From positions 4,588,001 through 4,652,000 of the forward strand of contig NZ_CP046507.1 of NCBI RefSeq assembly GCF_009741445.1: 64,000 bases of DNA, read 5' to 3'. The notes beneath the pieces were generated by a model that had not been told where the DNA came from, ran no database searches, and saw only the letters and a list, made by a program, of their open reading frames with translations. This DNA is from Mycobacterium avium subsp. avium. Lineage in GTDB: Bacteria > Actinomycetota > Actinomycetes > Mycobacteriales > Mycobacteriaceae. Every line of letters begins with the position of its first letter. Within the stretch, counting starts at the first letter, position 1. Shown piece after piece: positions 42,943-50,520 of this stretch. A program made the translations under genes and the position numbers.

Positions 42943-44400
42943 TCACCGGCCGAGGTTGGCGGCTCGGATGCCGTCTTCCACCCTCTTGCCGATGTCGGCG
43001 TCGATGTTGTACCAGTATTCGACGACGCGTGACAGCACGGGTTCTTTCACGCCGTCTGTGACATGGTGAACGATGTTGTGCACAAGTCGTTCCCGCTCGG
43101 CGTCGTCCATCACGTCGCGCACCAGGGCGCCGGCCTGGCCCCAGTCGTCGTCGTCTGGTCGCAGCGTGTAGGGCGCGCGCACCATCATTCCGCCGTCGAC
43201 GGCCCATTTCACCACGGACGCCCGGTCGGGATCGGCCTTCGGCCCGCCGTAGGAGTTGGGCGCATACACCGGGTCGGTGGAGTTGACGAAGCGCATCTGT
43301 CCGTCCTTGGAATAGCTGCGCACCGGACACCGCGGGGCGTTGACCGGAATTTGGTTGTGGTTGGCCCCGACCCGGTAGCGGTGCGCGTCGGCGTAGGCGA
43401 AACTGCGCCCCAGCAAAAGCTTGTCCGGGCTCAGCCCGATCCCGGGCACCAGCGCATGCGGCGCGAAGGTCACCTGCTCGACCTCGGTGTGGTGGTCGGT
43501 GACGTTGCGGTCCAGCGTCATGGTGCCCAGATCGATGAGCGGATAGTCGGCGTGCGGCCACACCTTGGTCACGTCGAAAGGGTTGAACCGATACGTCTTG
43601 GCGTCCTCGAACGGCATGATCTGCACCTTCACCGACCAGCTCGGATGGTCCCCGCGCTCGATCGCCTCGTACAGATCCCGGATGCAGTAGTCCGGGTCGG
43701 TGCCGGCCAGCCGATCGCCCTCTTCCTGGGTCAACCATTCGATGCCCTGGTTGGACTTGAAATGAAACTTCACCCACGAGATCTCGCCGGCGGCGTTGAG
43801 GAAGCTGAAGGTGTGCAGGCCGAAGCCGTGCATGTGACGAAACGTCTTGGGAATACCGCGATCGCTCATGATCATGGTCACCTGGTGCGCCGACTCCGGG
43901 GAGAGCGTCCAAAAATCCCACTGCATGTTGTGGTCACGGCAGTCGTTGTTCGCGCGGCGTTTGGCCGAGCGGACCATCTGCGGGAACTTGATCGGGTCCC
44001 GGATGACGAAGACCGGGAAGTCGAGGCCGACGAGGTCGAAGTTGCCCTCGGTGGTGTAGAACTTCACCGAAAACCCGCGCGTGTCCCGCACGGTGTCGGC
44101 GCTGCCGCGCTCGCCGGCGTTCCCTGACAGCCGCACGAACACGTCGGTCTTGGTGCCCGGCTGAAACACGGCGGCTTTGGTGTAGGCGCTCAGGTCATTG
44201 GTGACCTCGAACCGGCCGAACGCGCCGGTCCCCTTGGCGTGCGGCTGGCGCTCGGGGACCCGCTCGCGGTTGAACGCGGCCAACTGCTCGATGAGATAGA
44301 AATCCTGCAGCAGTACCGGGCCATCGGGACCCAGCGTCAACGACAGTTCGTCGCTGGGCGCCGGGGCGCCCGCATTCGTCGTCGTGAAATTCTCCGTCAT
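42943..44400 (-). CDS. Monofunctional heme catalase, copy B
   Basis: This 485-residue catalase is an obvious paralogue of the next gene downstream; the first 20 residues differ at only three positions. It has His54, Asn120 and heme-ligand Tyr336 (RSFAYADAHRYRVG). A one-residue deletion near 93 and many conservative changes distinguish it, so the duplication is not recent. The ATG at 44400 has GGGAGGA about six bases upstream; an in-frame start at 44433 is less likely. It probably leads a transcript with copy A and the GMC gene. Two different catalases in tandem point to a strong local H2O2 source. Confidence 0.93.
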   Translation of the reverse strand: MTENFTTTNAGAPAPSDELSLTLGPDGPVLLQDFYLIEQLAAFNRERVPERQPHAKGTGAFGRFEVTNDLSAYTKAAVFQPGTKTDVFVRLSGNAGERGSADTVRDTRGFSVKFYTTEGNFDLVGLDFPVFVIRDPIKFPQMVRSAKRRANNDCRDHNMQWDFWTLSPESAHQVTMIMSDRGIPKTFRHMHGFGLHTFSFLNAAGEISWVKFHFKSNQGIEWLTQEEGDRLAGTDPDYCIRDLYEAIERGDHPSWSVKVQIMPFEDAKTYRFNPFDVTKVWPHADYPLIDLGTMTLDRNVTDHHTEVEQVTFAPHALVPGIGLSPDKLLLGRSFAYADAHRYRVGANHNQIPVNAPRCPVRSYSKDGQMRFVNSTDPVYAPNSYGGPKADPDRASVVKWAVDGGMMVRAPYTLRPDDDDWGQAGALVRDVMDDAERERLVHNIVHHVTDGVKEPVLSRVVEYWYNIDADIGKRVEDGIRAANLGR

Positions 44401-44479
44401 CAGTGTCCTCCCTAGCTCGAAATCAGTGGGCAATCAAAAAAATTCGGCGGCCCCGCCGCCGTCGTCGACGAGCGGTCCG

Positions 44480-44917
44480 CTACTGGAACTTTCGATACGA
44501 ATCGAGGTCTGCCTGTTCGAACGACCGCGCGAGCTGCTCCCCCTTGTCGGTGAGTTGCATCCACGCGGCATACATCCATTTCTCGGGATCGTCGTAGTGC
44601 TTGAGGTAGACGTGGGAGATCTTGTGCATCGATCGCTCCAGCGGCTGGTCCCAGGCGACGAATCGTTCACCCTCGGTGGCCACGCCGCCCAGATGTTCGC
44701 CCACCATCACCTGGGCACCCAGCCGGACCAGCCCATCGCTGACCATGGAGCGGATGACCGCCAGGGTTTCGTCTTGCACTTCCGACGGCGCCGCGCCCGG
44801 ATGGCGTTGCCGGACATGCCAATCCACGGCATTGAGATCCACGGGCTGACCCAGGCCGTCGAGCAGCAGCCCACGGCGCACCATCTCACGCGGCGAGACT
44901 TGATCCTCAGCTTGCAT
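44480..44917 (-). CDS. Hypothetical protein with winged-helix-like pattern, upstream of the catalases
   Basis: I start at ATG 44917 (AAGGAG about 11 bases upstream), which gives 145 residues; an in-frame start at 44968 would add 17 non-descript residues. The sequence reads as helices (SPREMVRRGLLLDGL, then SEVQDETLAVIRSMVSDGLVRLG), a beta segment, and a C-terminal LTDKGEQLARSFEQADLDSY. LTDKGEQLA is the sort of end seen in MarR/PadR-like winged helices, so a DNA-binding role is possible, but I do not recognise the family. It lies 79 bases upstream of catalase B on the same strand and could regulate the catalase/GMC genes. Confidence 0.6.
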   Translation of the reverse strand: MQAEDQVSPREMVRRGLLLDGLGQPVDLNAVDWHVRQRHPGAAPSEVQDETLAVIRSMVSDGLVRLGAQVMVGEHLGGVATEGERFVAWDQPLERSMHKISHVYLKHYDDPEKWMYAAWMQLTDKGEQLARSFEQADLDSYRKFQ

Positions 44918-45326
44918 CTGCGCATCAGCTCCTTGCCGTGGCCGGGCGTGCTGTAGTCGACTCTGCACTCGGCGCGCTCGGATGTCATCGGAGGCGATTC
45001 CAAGCCGTCGCGTCGATTTCTCGTCCGGCTTTGGTGGCCGCTACAAGCGGATCCCGGGGCGGCGCCCCGGTTGGTGCTCGCCGCCGAGACCCGCAGCGCA
45101 ACCCCGCAGCTGCGGCACGATAGGTTTGCAGGGCCCATAAATACGGATCGGAACGCTTGTGGTGTCTGCTAAAGCGGTGTGGGAAATCGGCGGGAAACTT
45201 TGGAACCGACTCCGTTGCCACCCGGCCGCATCGCGCGAACGCTGATATGCGGTACGGCGCCGCGCGTGGCTGCCGGCCGTTGAGTCGTCCGGTCCCTGCC
45301 AGAAGCAACCCATGGAGGAGGAGCCA
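44918..45326. other. Divergent promoter region upstream of formate dehydrogenase
   Basis: About 400 bases between the hypothetical gene on - and fdh on +. They contain copy 2 of the dispersed motif (45030-45049), an AT-rich CATAAATACGG near 45135, and GGAAC near 45151 and 45200. No gene is supported. The fdh ribosome site GGAGGAGGAG is at its end. Confidence 0.6.
45030..45049. repeat. Dispersed 20-bp motif, copy 2
   Basis: TTTGGTGGCCGCTACAAGCG, ending in the inverted repeat CCGCT-ACA-AGCGG. It lies in the divergent region between the hypothetical gene (44480-44917) and fdh. Confidence 0.65.
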
Positions 45327-46481
45327 GTGGCTAAGTGTGTGATGGTGCTGTACCCCGATCCCGTTGACGGGTATCCGCCGAAGTACGCCCGCGACAGCAT
45401 CCCGGTGATCAACAGCTACCCCGACGGCTCGTCGCTGCCGACGCCGTCAAAGATCGACTTCACGCCCGGTGAGCTGCTCGGCTGCGCCTCCGGTGCCCTG
45501 GGGTTGCGCAAGTTCTTCGAAGACGGCGGGCACGAGCTGGTCGTGACGTCGGACAAGGACGGCCCGGACTCGGAGTTCGAGCGGGAACTGCCCGACGCCG
45601 ATATCGTGATCTCCCAACCTTTTTGGCCCGCCTACATCACCAAGGAGCGGTTCGCCAAGGCGCGCAACCTCAAGCTGGCGCTGACCGCCGGCATCGGGTC
45701 GGACCACGTGGACCTCACCGAGGCGCAGGCGCGGGGGGTCACCGTCGCCGAGGAAACCTGGAGCAACAGCATCAGCGTCGCCGAGCACACGGTGATGCAG
45801 ATCCTGGCGTTGGTGCGCAACTTCGTCCCGTCGCACCAGTGGATCCGCGACGGCGGCTGGAATATCGCCGACTGTGTGCAGCGGTCCTACGACGTGGAGG
45901 GCATGGACGTCGGGGTGATCGCCGCCGGCCGGATCGGGCGCGCGGTGCTCGAGCGGATGAAACCCTTTGGGGTGAACCTGCACTACTTCGATGTGCACCG
46001 GCTCTCGCCGGAGTACGAGAAGCAACTCGGCGTGACGTATCACCCCGACGTCGAGTCGCTGGCCCGCTCGGTGGACGTGGTGTCGATCCACTCGCCGCTG
46101 ATCGCCCAGACCCATCACATGTTCAACGAGAAGCTGCTGAAGTCGATGCGGCGCGGCTCCTACATCGTCAACACCGCCCGCGCCGAGGAGACCGACCACA
46201 AGGCGATCGTGGCCGCGCTGGAGAGCGGTCAGCTCGCCGGCTACGCCGGCGACGTGTGGTTCCCGCAGCCGTCGCCACCGCATCACCCGTGGCGCACCAT
46301 GCCCAATCACGCGATGACGCCGCATATCTCGGGCTCCAGCCTGTCGGCGCAGGCCCGCTACTGCGCCGGGACCCGCGAGATCCTCGAGGACTGGTTCGCC
46401 GGCCGCCCCATCCGCTCGGAATACCTGATCGTCGAGGGCGGCAAGTTCGCCGGGACCGGGGCCAAGTCCTACGCGCAGTAG
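45327..46481 (+). CDS. fdh: NAD-dependent formate dehydrogenase
   Basis: This 384-residue enzyme of the D-2-hydroxyacid dehydrogenase superfamily needs no metal or cofactor other than NAD+ and oxidises formate to CO2. Compared with the well-studied Pseudomonas/M. vaccae FDH, every key residue is found one position later: Asn147 (formate), Gly-Arg-Ile-Gly 201-204 (NAD loop), Asp222 (NAD specificity), Arg285, Gln314 and His333 (catalytic). I start at GTG 45327, since GGAGGAGGAG lies just before it; ATG 45312 is inside that site. M. tuberculosis has no FDH of this type here. It is convergent with the FUSC gene. Context suggests it removes formate from C1 or alcohol oxidation. Confidence 0.95.
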   Translation: MAKCVMVLYPDPVDGYPPKYARDSIPVINSYPDGSSLPTPSKIDFTPGELLGCASGALGLRKFFEDGGHELVVTSDKDGPDSEFERELPDADIVISQPFWPAYITKERFAKARNLKLALTAGIGSDHVDLTEAQARGVTVAEETWSNSISVAEHTVMQILALVRNFVPSHQWIRDGGWNIADCVQRSYDVEGMDVGVIAAGRIGRAVLERMKPFGVNLHYFDVHRLSPEYEKQLGVTYHPDVESLARSVDVVSIHSPLIAQTHHMFNEKLLKSMRRGSYIVNTARAEETDHKAIVAALESGQLAGYAGDVWFPQPSPPHHPWRTMPNHAMTPHISGSSLSAQARYCAGTREILEDWFAGRPIRSEYLIVEGGKFAGTGAKSYAQ

Positions 46482-46496
46482 GCAGCACGAGCGAAG

Positions 46497-47507
46497 TCAA
46501 GAACGACGTGAGCCGATGGCATGTTGCAGTTCGTCGATGCACGCATCGATGACGACGGCCACGCTGGCCGGGCTGCCCGCGGGTAGCGCCGCGCTGTGAC
46601 GGCGCGCGGACTCGGCATGTGCAGCAGCGGTTTCCGGGTGGCCGGCGGCCAGCGCGGAGACGGCGTCACGTAGGTCGTCGACCGCGGCGCGGAACGCTTC
46701 GACGTGCGGGCCGCCGGGGATGCGCACCGACGTCAGGGTCCGCGCCAGCTGCAACACCGAGCTGCCGAACAGCGCGACGTGCACCGCCTGGCGGTCGGCG
46801 GCCCCGACCGCGCCGCGCAACGGCCACCGGCGCGGGCAGACGCGCGCCAATTGCCCTGCGGTGCCGCGGGCTTCGATGAGACTCGCCGAGCACCGCTGCA
46901 GCCGGTCGGCGGCGGACAGCGCCCAACCCTGATCCGGTGACGCCGAATCGGTGCTGCGACAACAGATCTGGGCCAGAATGTCGTGCAGCGCGGTCAATAG
47001 CTCGCCGGATGCGTCGTGCAGGACCGCGAGCGGATTCTTGGGAAACAGCAGGATGCTGAACACCACCGCCAGTCCGCCGCCGATCAGCGCGTCGTACAGC
47101 CGCTCCACCCCGAGCCCGGTGTGCGGGAACGCCATGATCAGGATGGCCGAGATCACGCTCTGGTTGACGAACATCGATCGCTGGGTGCTGAAGCTGCGCG
47201 CAATCAGCACCGCCAGGGTCAGCGAAAGCATCACGGCCGCACCCATGCCGATGGGTCCCGCGCCGAACACGGCCAGCACGACGGTGCCCGCCCCGATCCC
47301 CAACGCCACGCCGATGATCATTTCGACGGCCAGTTCGGCGCGCACCCGATTGGTCATCCACAAACACACCGCGGCGGCGATCGGCGCGAAGAAGGGCTCC
47401 CGGTGGTCGAGCACGTCGTGGGCGAGGTACCAGGCGAGGCCGGCGGCGACCGTGGTCTGCGCGATCGGCCACAAAGTCCGTCGCAGGCGCCGCGCAAGGT
47501 CCGGCAT
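46497..47507 (-). CDS. FUSC-family inner-membrane protein (aromatic acid exporter-like)
   Basis: This 336-residue protein has an N-terminal half of about six membrane helices (WPIAQTTVAAGLAWYLAHDV, then EPFFAPIAAAVCLWM, then GVALGIGAGTVVLAVFGAGP) typical of the FUSC/ArAE fold. The C-terminal half is a soluble helical domain with AADRLQRCSASLIEARGTA. Members export aromatic or other organic acids. The ATG at 47507 has GGAGGAG eight bases upstream. It lies 15 bases from the fdh stop, convergent. Substrate unknown. Two cysteines (ICCRS) in the soluble domain are unusual but unexplained. Confidence 0.8.
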   Translation of the reverse strand: MPDLARRLRRTLWPIAQTTVAAGLAWYLAHDVLDHREPFFAPIAAAVCLWMTNRVRAELAVEMIIGVALGIGAGTVVLAVFGAGPIGMGAAVMLSLTLAVLIARSFSTQRSMFVNQSVISAILIMAFPHTGLGVERLYDALIGGGLAVVFSILLFPKNPLAVLHDASGELLTALHDILAQICCRSTDSASPDQGWALSAADRLQRCSASLIEARGTAGQLARVCPRRWPLRGAVGAADRQAVHVALFGSSVLQLARTLTSVRIPGGPHVEAFRAAVDDLRDAVSALAAGHPETAAAHAESARRHSAALPAGSPASVAVVIDACIDELQHAIGSRRS

Positions 47508-47599
47508 CGTCGGCTCCTCCCGTCACGACAGTGTCCCTCGAGGTGAGGGCGCCGGCTACGGAGCGGCCGCCGGGATTGTCACGGACATCGGGGCACCCG

Positions 47600-47619
47600 T
47601 TTGGGAACCGCTACAAGCG
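47600..47619. repeat. Dispersed 20-bp motif, copy 3
   Basis: TTTGGGAACCGCTACAAGCG lies between the VOC gene and the FUSC gene on -, about 95 bases before the FUSC start codon. It shares the CGCT-ACA-AGCG core with copies 1 and 2. Confidence 0.6.
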
Positions 47620-47681
47620 CCAGGGACACGCCGCCGCAAACTCGGCAACAGCGCCGCCGCGTCGGTTCCCGGGCCGGTACG

Positions 47682-48050
47682 TCATCGAAGCTTCTGTGCG
47701 AATTCGATGACGTTGCCGTCCGGATCGGCGATGTGCAGCGTCCTTTCCCGCCAGGGCCGGTCCACCGGTCCGCTGAGGATCTCGACGCCGAGCCCCCGCA
47801 ACCGCGTCGCTTCCTCGTCCACGTCATCGACCAGAAAACCGATCTCGCCGCACGGCGCGGTGCCGCCCTCGCGACCGATCAGCTCGGGAAGCTTGGAGCG
47901 TTCGAAAAGCGAGAACTTGGTGTTGGGCATCTCGAACTCGACATACCCGTCGCCCTCGATGCGCACCTCGAGCCCGACCACGTCCCGGTAGAACATCACC
48001 GACCGCTCCAGTGACTCGACATATTGGATGACGTAGTCCACGCGGCGCAT
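47682..48050 (-). CDS. Glyoxalase/VOC-superfamily protein
   Basis: This 122-residue protein (ATG 48050 after GGTGGATGCC; a GTG three codons earlier is possible) has the paired beta-alpha-beta-beta-beta modules of the VOC family: VDYVIQYVESLERSVMFYRD, then the second module ending in IADPDGNVIEFAQ. Putative metal positions are the Glu in FEM and the final Glu in NVIEF. VOC proteins include glyoxalase I, dioxygenases and antibiotic-binding proteins, so no reaction is assigned. It lies between the FUSC and PucR genes on the same strand. Confidence 0.8.
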   Translation of the reverse strand: MRRVDYVIQYVESLERSVMFYRDVVGLEVRIEGDGYVEFEMPNTKFSLFERSKLPELIGREGGTAPCGEIGFLVDDVDEEATRLRGLGVEILSGPVDRPWRERTLHIADPDGNVIEFAQKLR

Positions 48051-48079
48051 GGCATCCACCGTATCGGCTCACGGCCCGT

Positions 48080-48099
48080 CCTCGGGACCGCTACAGGCG
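48080..48099. repeat. Dispersed motif, degenerate copy 4
   Basis: CCTCGGGACCGCTACAGGCG overlaps the pucR stop codon. It matches the copy 3 pattern with several changes (CGCTACAGGCG). A fifth, weaker match (TTTGGGAACCGCAACCAGCG, 49234-49253) lies inside the 5' part of pucR. Confidence 0.45.
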
Positions 48100-49305
48100 C
48101 ATCGCCGCCAGCTCGAGAACCCACCACACTTCGGTGACCACCTCGGTGTCGCGCAGGCTGGCGCCGGTCAGCTCCTCGAACCGCGCCAGCCGATACCGCA
48201 CGGTGTTCTGATGGACGAATAACCTTGTCGCCGTGCGCTCCACGTGCATCCCGCACGCCAGGTACGTCCGGACCGTGGCAATCAGTTCACGGCTCGAACC
48301 GCCGACGGACAGCGGCTCCAGGTAGCGCTTCCGCAACAGCTCGCCGACGTCGGCATCGATCGCGACGGCCGTGCGCAGACCCAGCGCGGCGATGTCGTAG
48401 GCGCCGCGCAACCCGCAGGCCTCCGCGGTTACCAGCGCGCGCGCCGCCATCCGGTAGGACTCGCTCAACCGCGTCAGCGGCCTCGGGGGGCCGAAACCCA
48501 CGACACCCTCGACGTCGCGGGGCGGCTCGATCAGGAAGCCGGCGAGGTCGCCGTCGAGCAGGGCGCACAGGCCGCGTCGACTGTGCGCCGGGTCCTGAAA
48601 ACCCAGCGACTGCTCCAGCCGGAGATGGGGGCCGTCGCCGCCCAGGCGGGCGCGGACGGCCACATACTCGGCGCCCGGGTCCAGCCCACGCAGCTCGGCG
48701 TGCATGCGCAGCTCGGCGGCCGGGAGCGAACCCATCAGCGCACCCCGAACGAACTCCGCGTCACTCTCCTCGGCCTCGAGGGCCAGCGCGCGTTCGGTCC
48801 GCCGATGCGCCTTGGCCGAGGTCGCCATGGCGATGTCGGACCATGCCAGTGCCGACTGAACGAGTTCCAGCACCCGCGCATCGTCGACGCCCAACCGTCG
48901 CGCCGCCTCACGCGCGCACTCCACCACCACCTCGACGCCGATCCGCCAGGCGCGCAGCATGTCGTCGACGGGGACGCCGTCGCGCGCCCGCGCCTCGCCG
49001 ATCGCGGCGAGGCCCGCGATCTGCGGCTCGTGCAACGCCTCGCGCCCGCCGACGGCGGACCGCAAGACCCACTCGAGCTCGGCCTCGAGTGCCTCGTCGG
49101 CAACCGAGCGGTAGACCGGAAGCCGGGACCGAATGACGCTGCGGACGCGACCGACCACCGCGGCGTGGTCGTCGAGCAACGCGCCGACGAGTCGGGAAAC
49201 GGAGTCCGGCCGGATCGTTTGGGCGCCTTGGGATTTGGGAACCGCAACCAGCGCGGAAGCGGAATCGCCGTCGACGCCGTTGACCGGCGCCCGGAAGTCT
49301 TTCAT
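48091..49305 (-). CDS. PucR/CdaR-family transcriptional regulator
   Basis: This 404-residue protein ends in the PucR-type helix-turn-helix (HTH_30): CGMHVERTATRLFVHQNTVRYRLARFEEL (quoted here as motif; key residues NTVRYRL near 370). Upstream are an all-helical N-terminal domain (EALEAELEWVLRSAVGGREAL, in part) and a GGDEF-like/CdaR middle domain (AEYVAVRARLGGDGPHL). Members regulate purine, amino-acid, alcohol or aromatic breakdown, usually of adjacent genes. I start at ATG 49305 (GGGG upstream); the reading frame continues upstream without a better start. It is the likely regulator of part of the accessory block. Confidence 0.8.
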   Translation of the reverse strand: MKDFRAPVNGVDGDSASALVAVPKSQGAQTIRPDSVSRLVGALLDDHAAVVGRVRSVIRSRLPVYRSVADEALEAELEWVLRSAVGGREALHEPQIAGLAAIGEARARDGVPVDDMLRAWRIGVEVVVECAREAARRLGVDDARVLELVQSALAWSDIAMATSAKAHRRTERALALEAEESDAEFVRGALMGSLPAAELRMHAELRGLDPGAEYVAVRARLGGDGPHLRLEQSLGFQDPAHSRRGLCALLDGDLAGFLIEPPRDVEGVVGFGPPRPLTRLSESYRMAARALVTAEACGLRGAYDIAALGLRTAVAIDADVGELLRKRYLEPLSVGGSSRELIATVRTYLACGMHVERTATRLFVHQNTVRYRLARFEELTGASLRDTEVVTEVWWVLELAAMRL

Positions 49306-49551
49306 CGTGCGGCCCCGCGATGGGTCGAGCGGTGGGGCGAGGTGGTGCCGTCTTCGGTGTTCGCGGCGACCACCGAATCGCGGCACGGCACGCGCCGGCA
49401 GTGGTTCATGGTCTCTCCTGAGGTGAAATCGGCCCTGCGGCCGGTGGATTCGTCGCTTCCGAAGCACTTCAGTCTCGCGTGCGGTCGCCGGGGGTGTCCA
49501 AGACGTAGTTCCGACCGGGTGATAGGCCCGGCCGATCACGGCCGGTGGCGG

Positions 49552-50481
49552 CTAGCCCGCGGAGTATCCGGGCGCGGCCTTGCGCAACACGTCATTGATG
49601 CCGGCGCCCCGCGCGGTCTGCACCAACGCGCGGGTCAGCACCGAGCCCGGCTCGGTGGCGCTGGTGACCAGCGCGACCGTGGCGGTGACGGTCGGGTTCT
49701 CCAGCCGCAGGATGCGCGCGCCGGCGGGCGGGCGCAGCGAGTGGATCCAGGTCTGCGGGATGATGCTTGCCCAGCGGCCGGTGCCGACGTGCGCCAGCAG
49801 CGTGGCGACGGAGTCGGTCTCGAGCTGCGGCGTGACCGTGAGCTCCTGCGCGGCCAGCGCGTCGTCGATGAGCCGGCGACCGCGCATGCCCTGGTTCAGC
49901 AGGCACATCGGCAGCGTCAGCGCGTCGGACCAGCTGATGGTCTCCGACGGGTCGGGGAGCAACTCGGCGCCGGCGATGAGCACCTGCTGCTCGGTGTAGA
50001 GCGGGGTGACCAGCAGGTCGGCGACATCCTGCCGGTCGGGGTAGAGGACCCCGGCGTCCAGCTCGAACCGGCGCAGTCGCTGCACGATCTCGGCCGACCG
50101 CAGGCTGGTCTCGAGCTGCACCCGCACCAGCGGATGGGCGGCGCAGAAGGGATCGGTGAGCAGGGCGACGATGCTCGAGGCCGCCGGGATGACGCCGAGG
50201 CGCAGCTCGCCGGTCAGGCCGGTCTGCAGCGCGGCGACCTCCTGCTTGAGGGCGTCGTGGTCGGCCAGGATGCGCCGCGCCCACAGCACCAGCCGCTCGC
50301 CCTCGGGCGTCAGCCCTTCGAACTTCTGCCCGCGACGCACCAGGGGCACGTTGAGTTCCTGCTCGAGCTTGCGGATGGCCTCCGAGAGCGCGGGCTGGGA
50401 CACGTAGCAGGCGCGGGCGGCCCGCGCGAAGTGACGCTCGGAGGCGAGCGCGACGAAGTACTCCAGCTGACGAAACAGCAT
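49552..50481 (-). CDS. LysR-type transcriptional regulator
   Basis: This 309-residue protein has the LysR winged helix at residues ~1-60 (MLFRQLEYFVALASERHFARAA, in part, then YVSQPALSEAIRKLEQEL) and a periplasmic-binding-like effector domain from ~90 (GELRLGVIPAASSIVALL). It starts 39 bases downstream of the ALS-like gene on the same strand, so it is probably co-transcribed with it rather than divergent as LysR genes usually are. Its target may be the ALS-like/gabD1 divergent promoter. The co-inducer is unknown. Confidence 0.88.
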   Translation of the reverse strand: MLFRQLEYFVALASERHFARAARACYVSQPALSEAIRKLEQELNVPLVRRGQKFEGLTPEGERLVLWARRILADHDALKQEVAALQTGLTGELRLGVIPAASSIVALLTDPFCAAHPLVRVQLETSLRSAEIVQRLRRFELDAGVLYPDRQDVADLLVTPLYTEQQVLIAGAELLPDPSETISWSDALTLPMCLLNQGMRGRRLIDDALAAQELTVTPQLETDSVATLLAHVGTGRWASIIPQTWIHSLRPPAGARILRLENPTVTATVALVTSATEPGSVLTRALVQTARGAGINDVLRKAAPGYSAG

Positions 50482-50520
50482 CAGCCCATTGTCAATGACC
50501 GTCGCTGCCGCGGCGGCTTT

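Noticed and set aside
49234-49253. Fifth copy of the dispersed motif as a pucR operator
   Set aside because: It lies within the coding part of pucR as called and lacks the exact CGCTACAAGCG core. Kept only as a weak match; it would matter if pucR starts further downstream.
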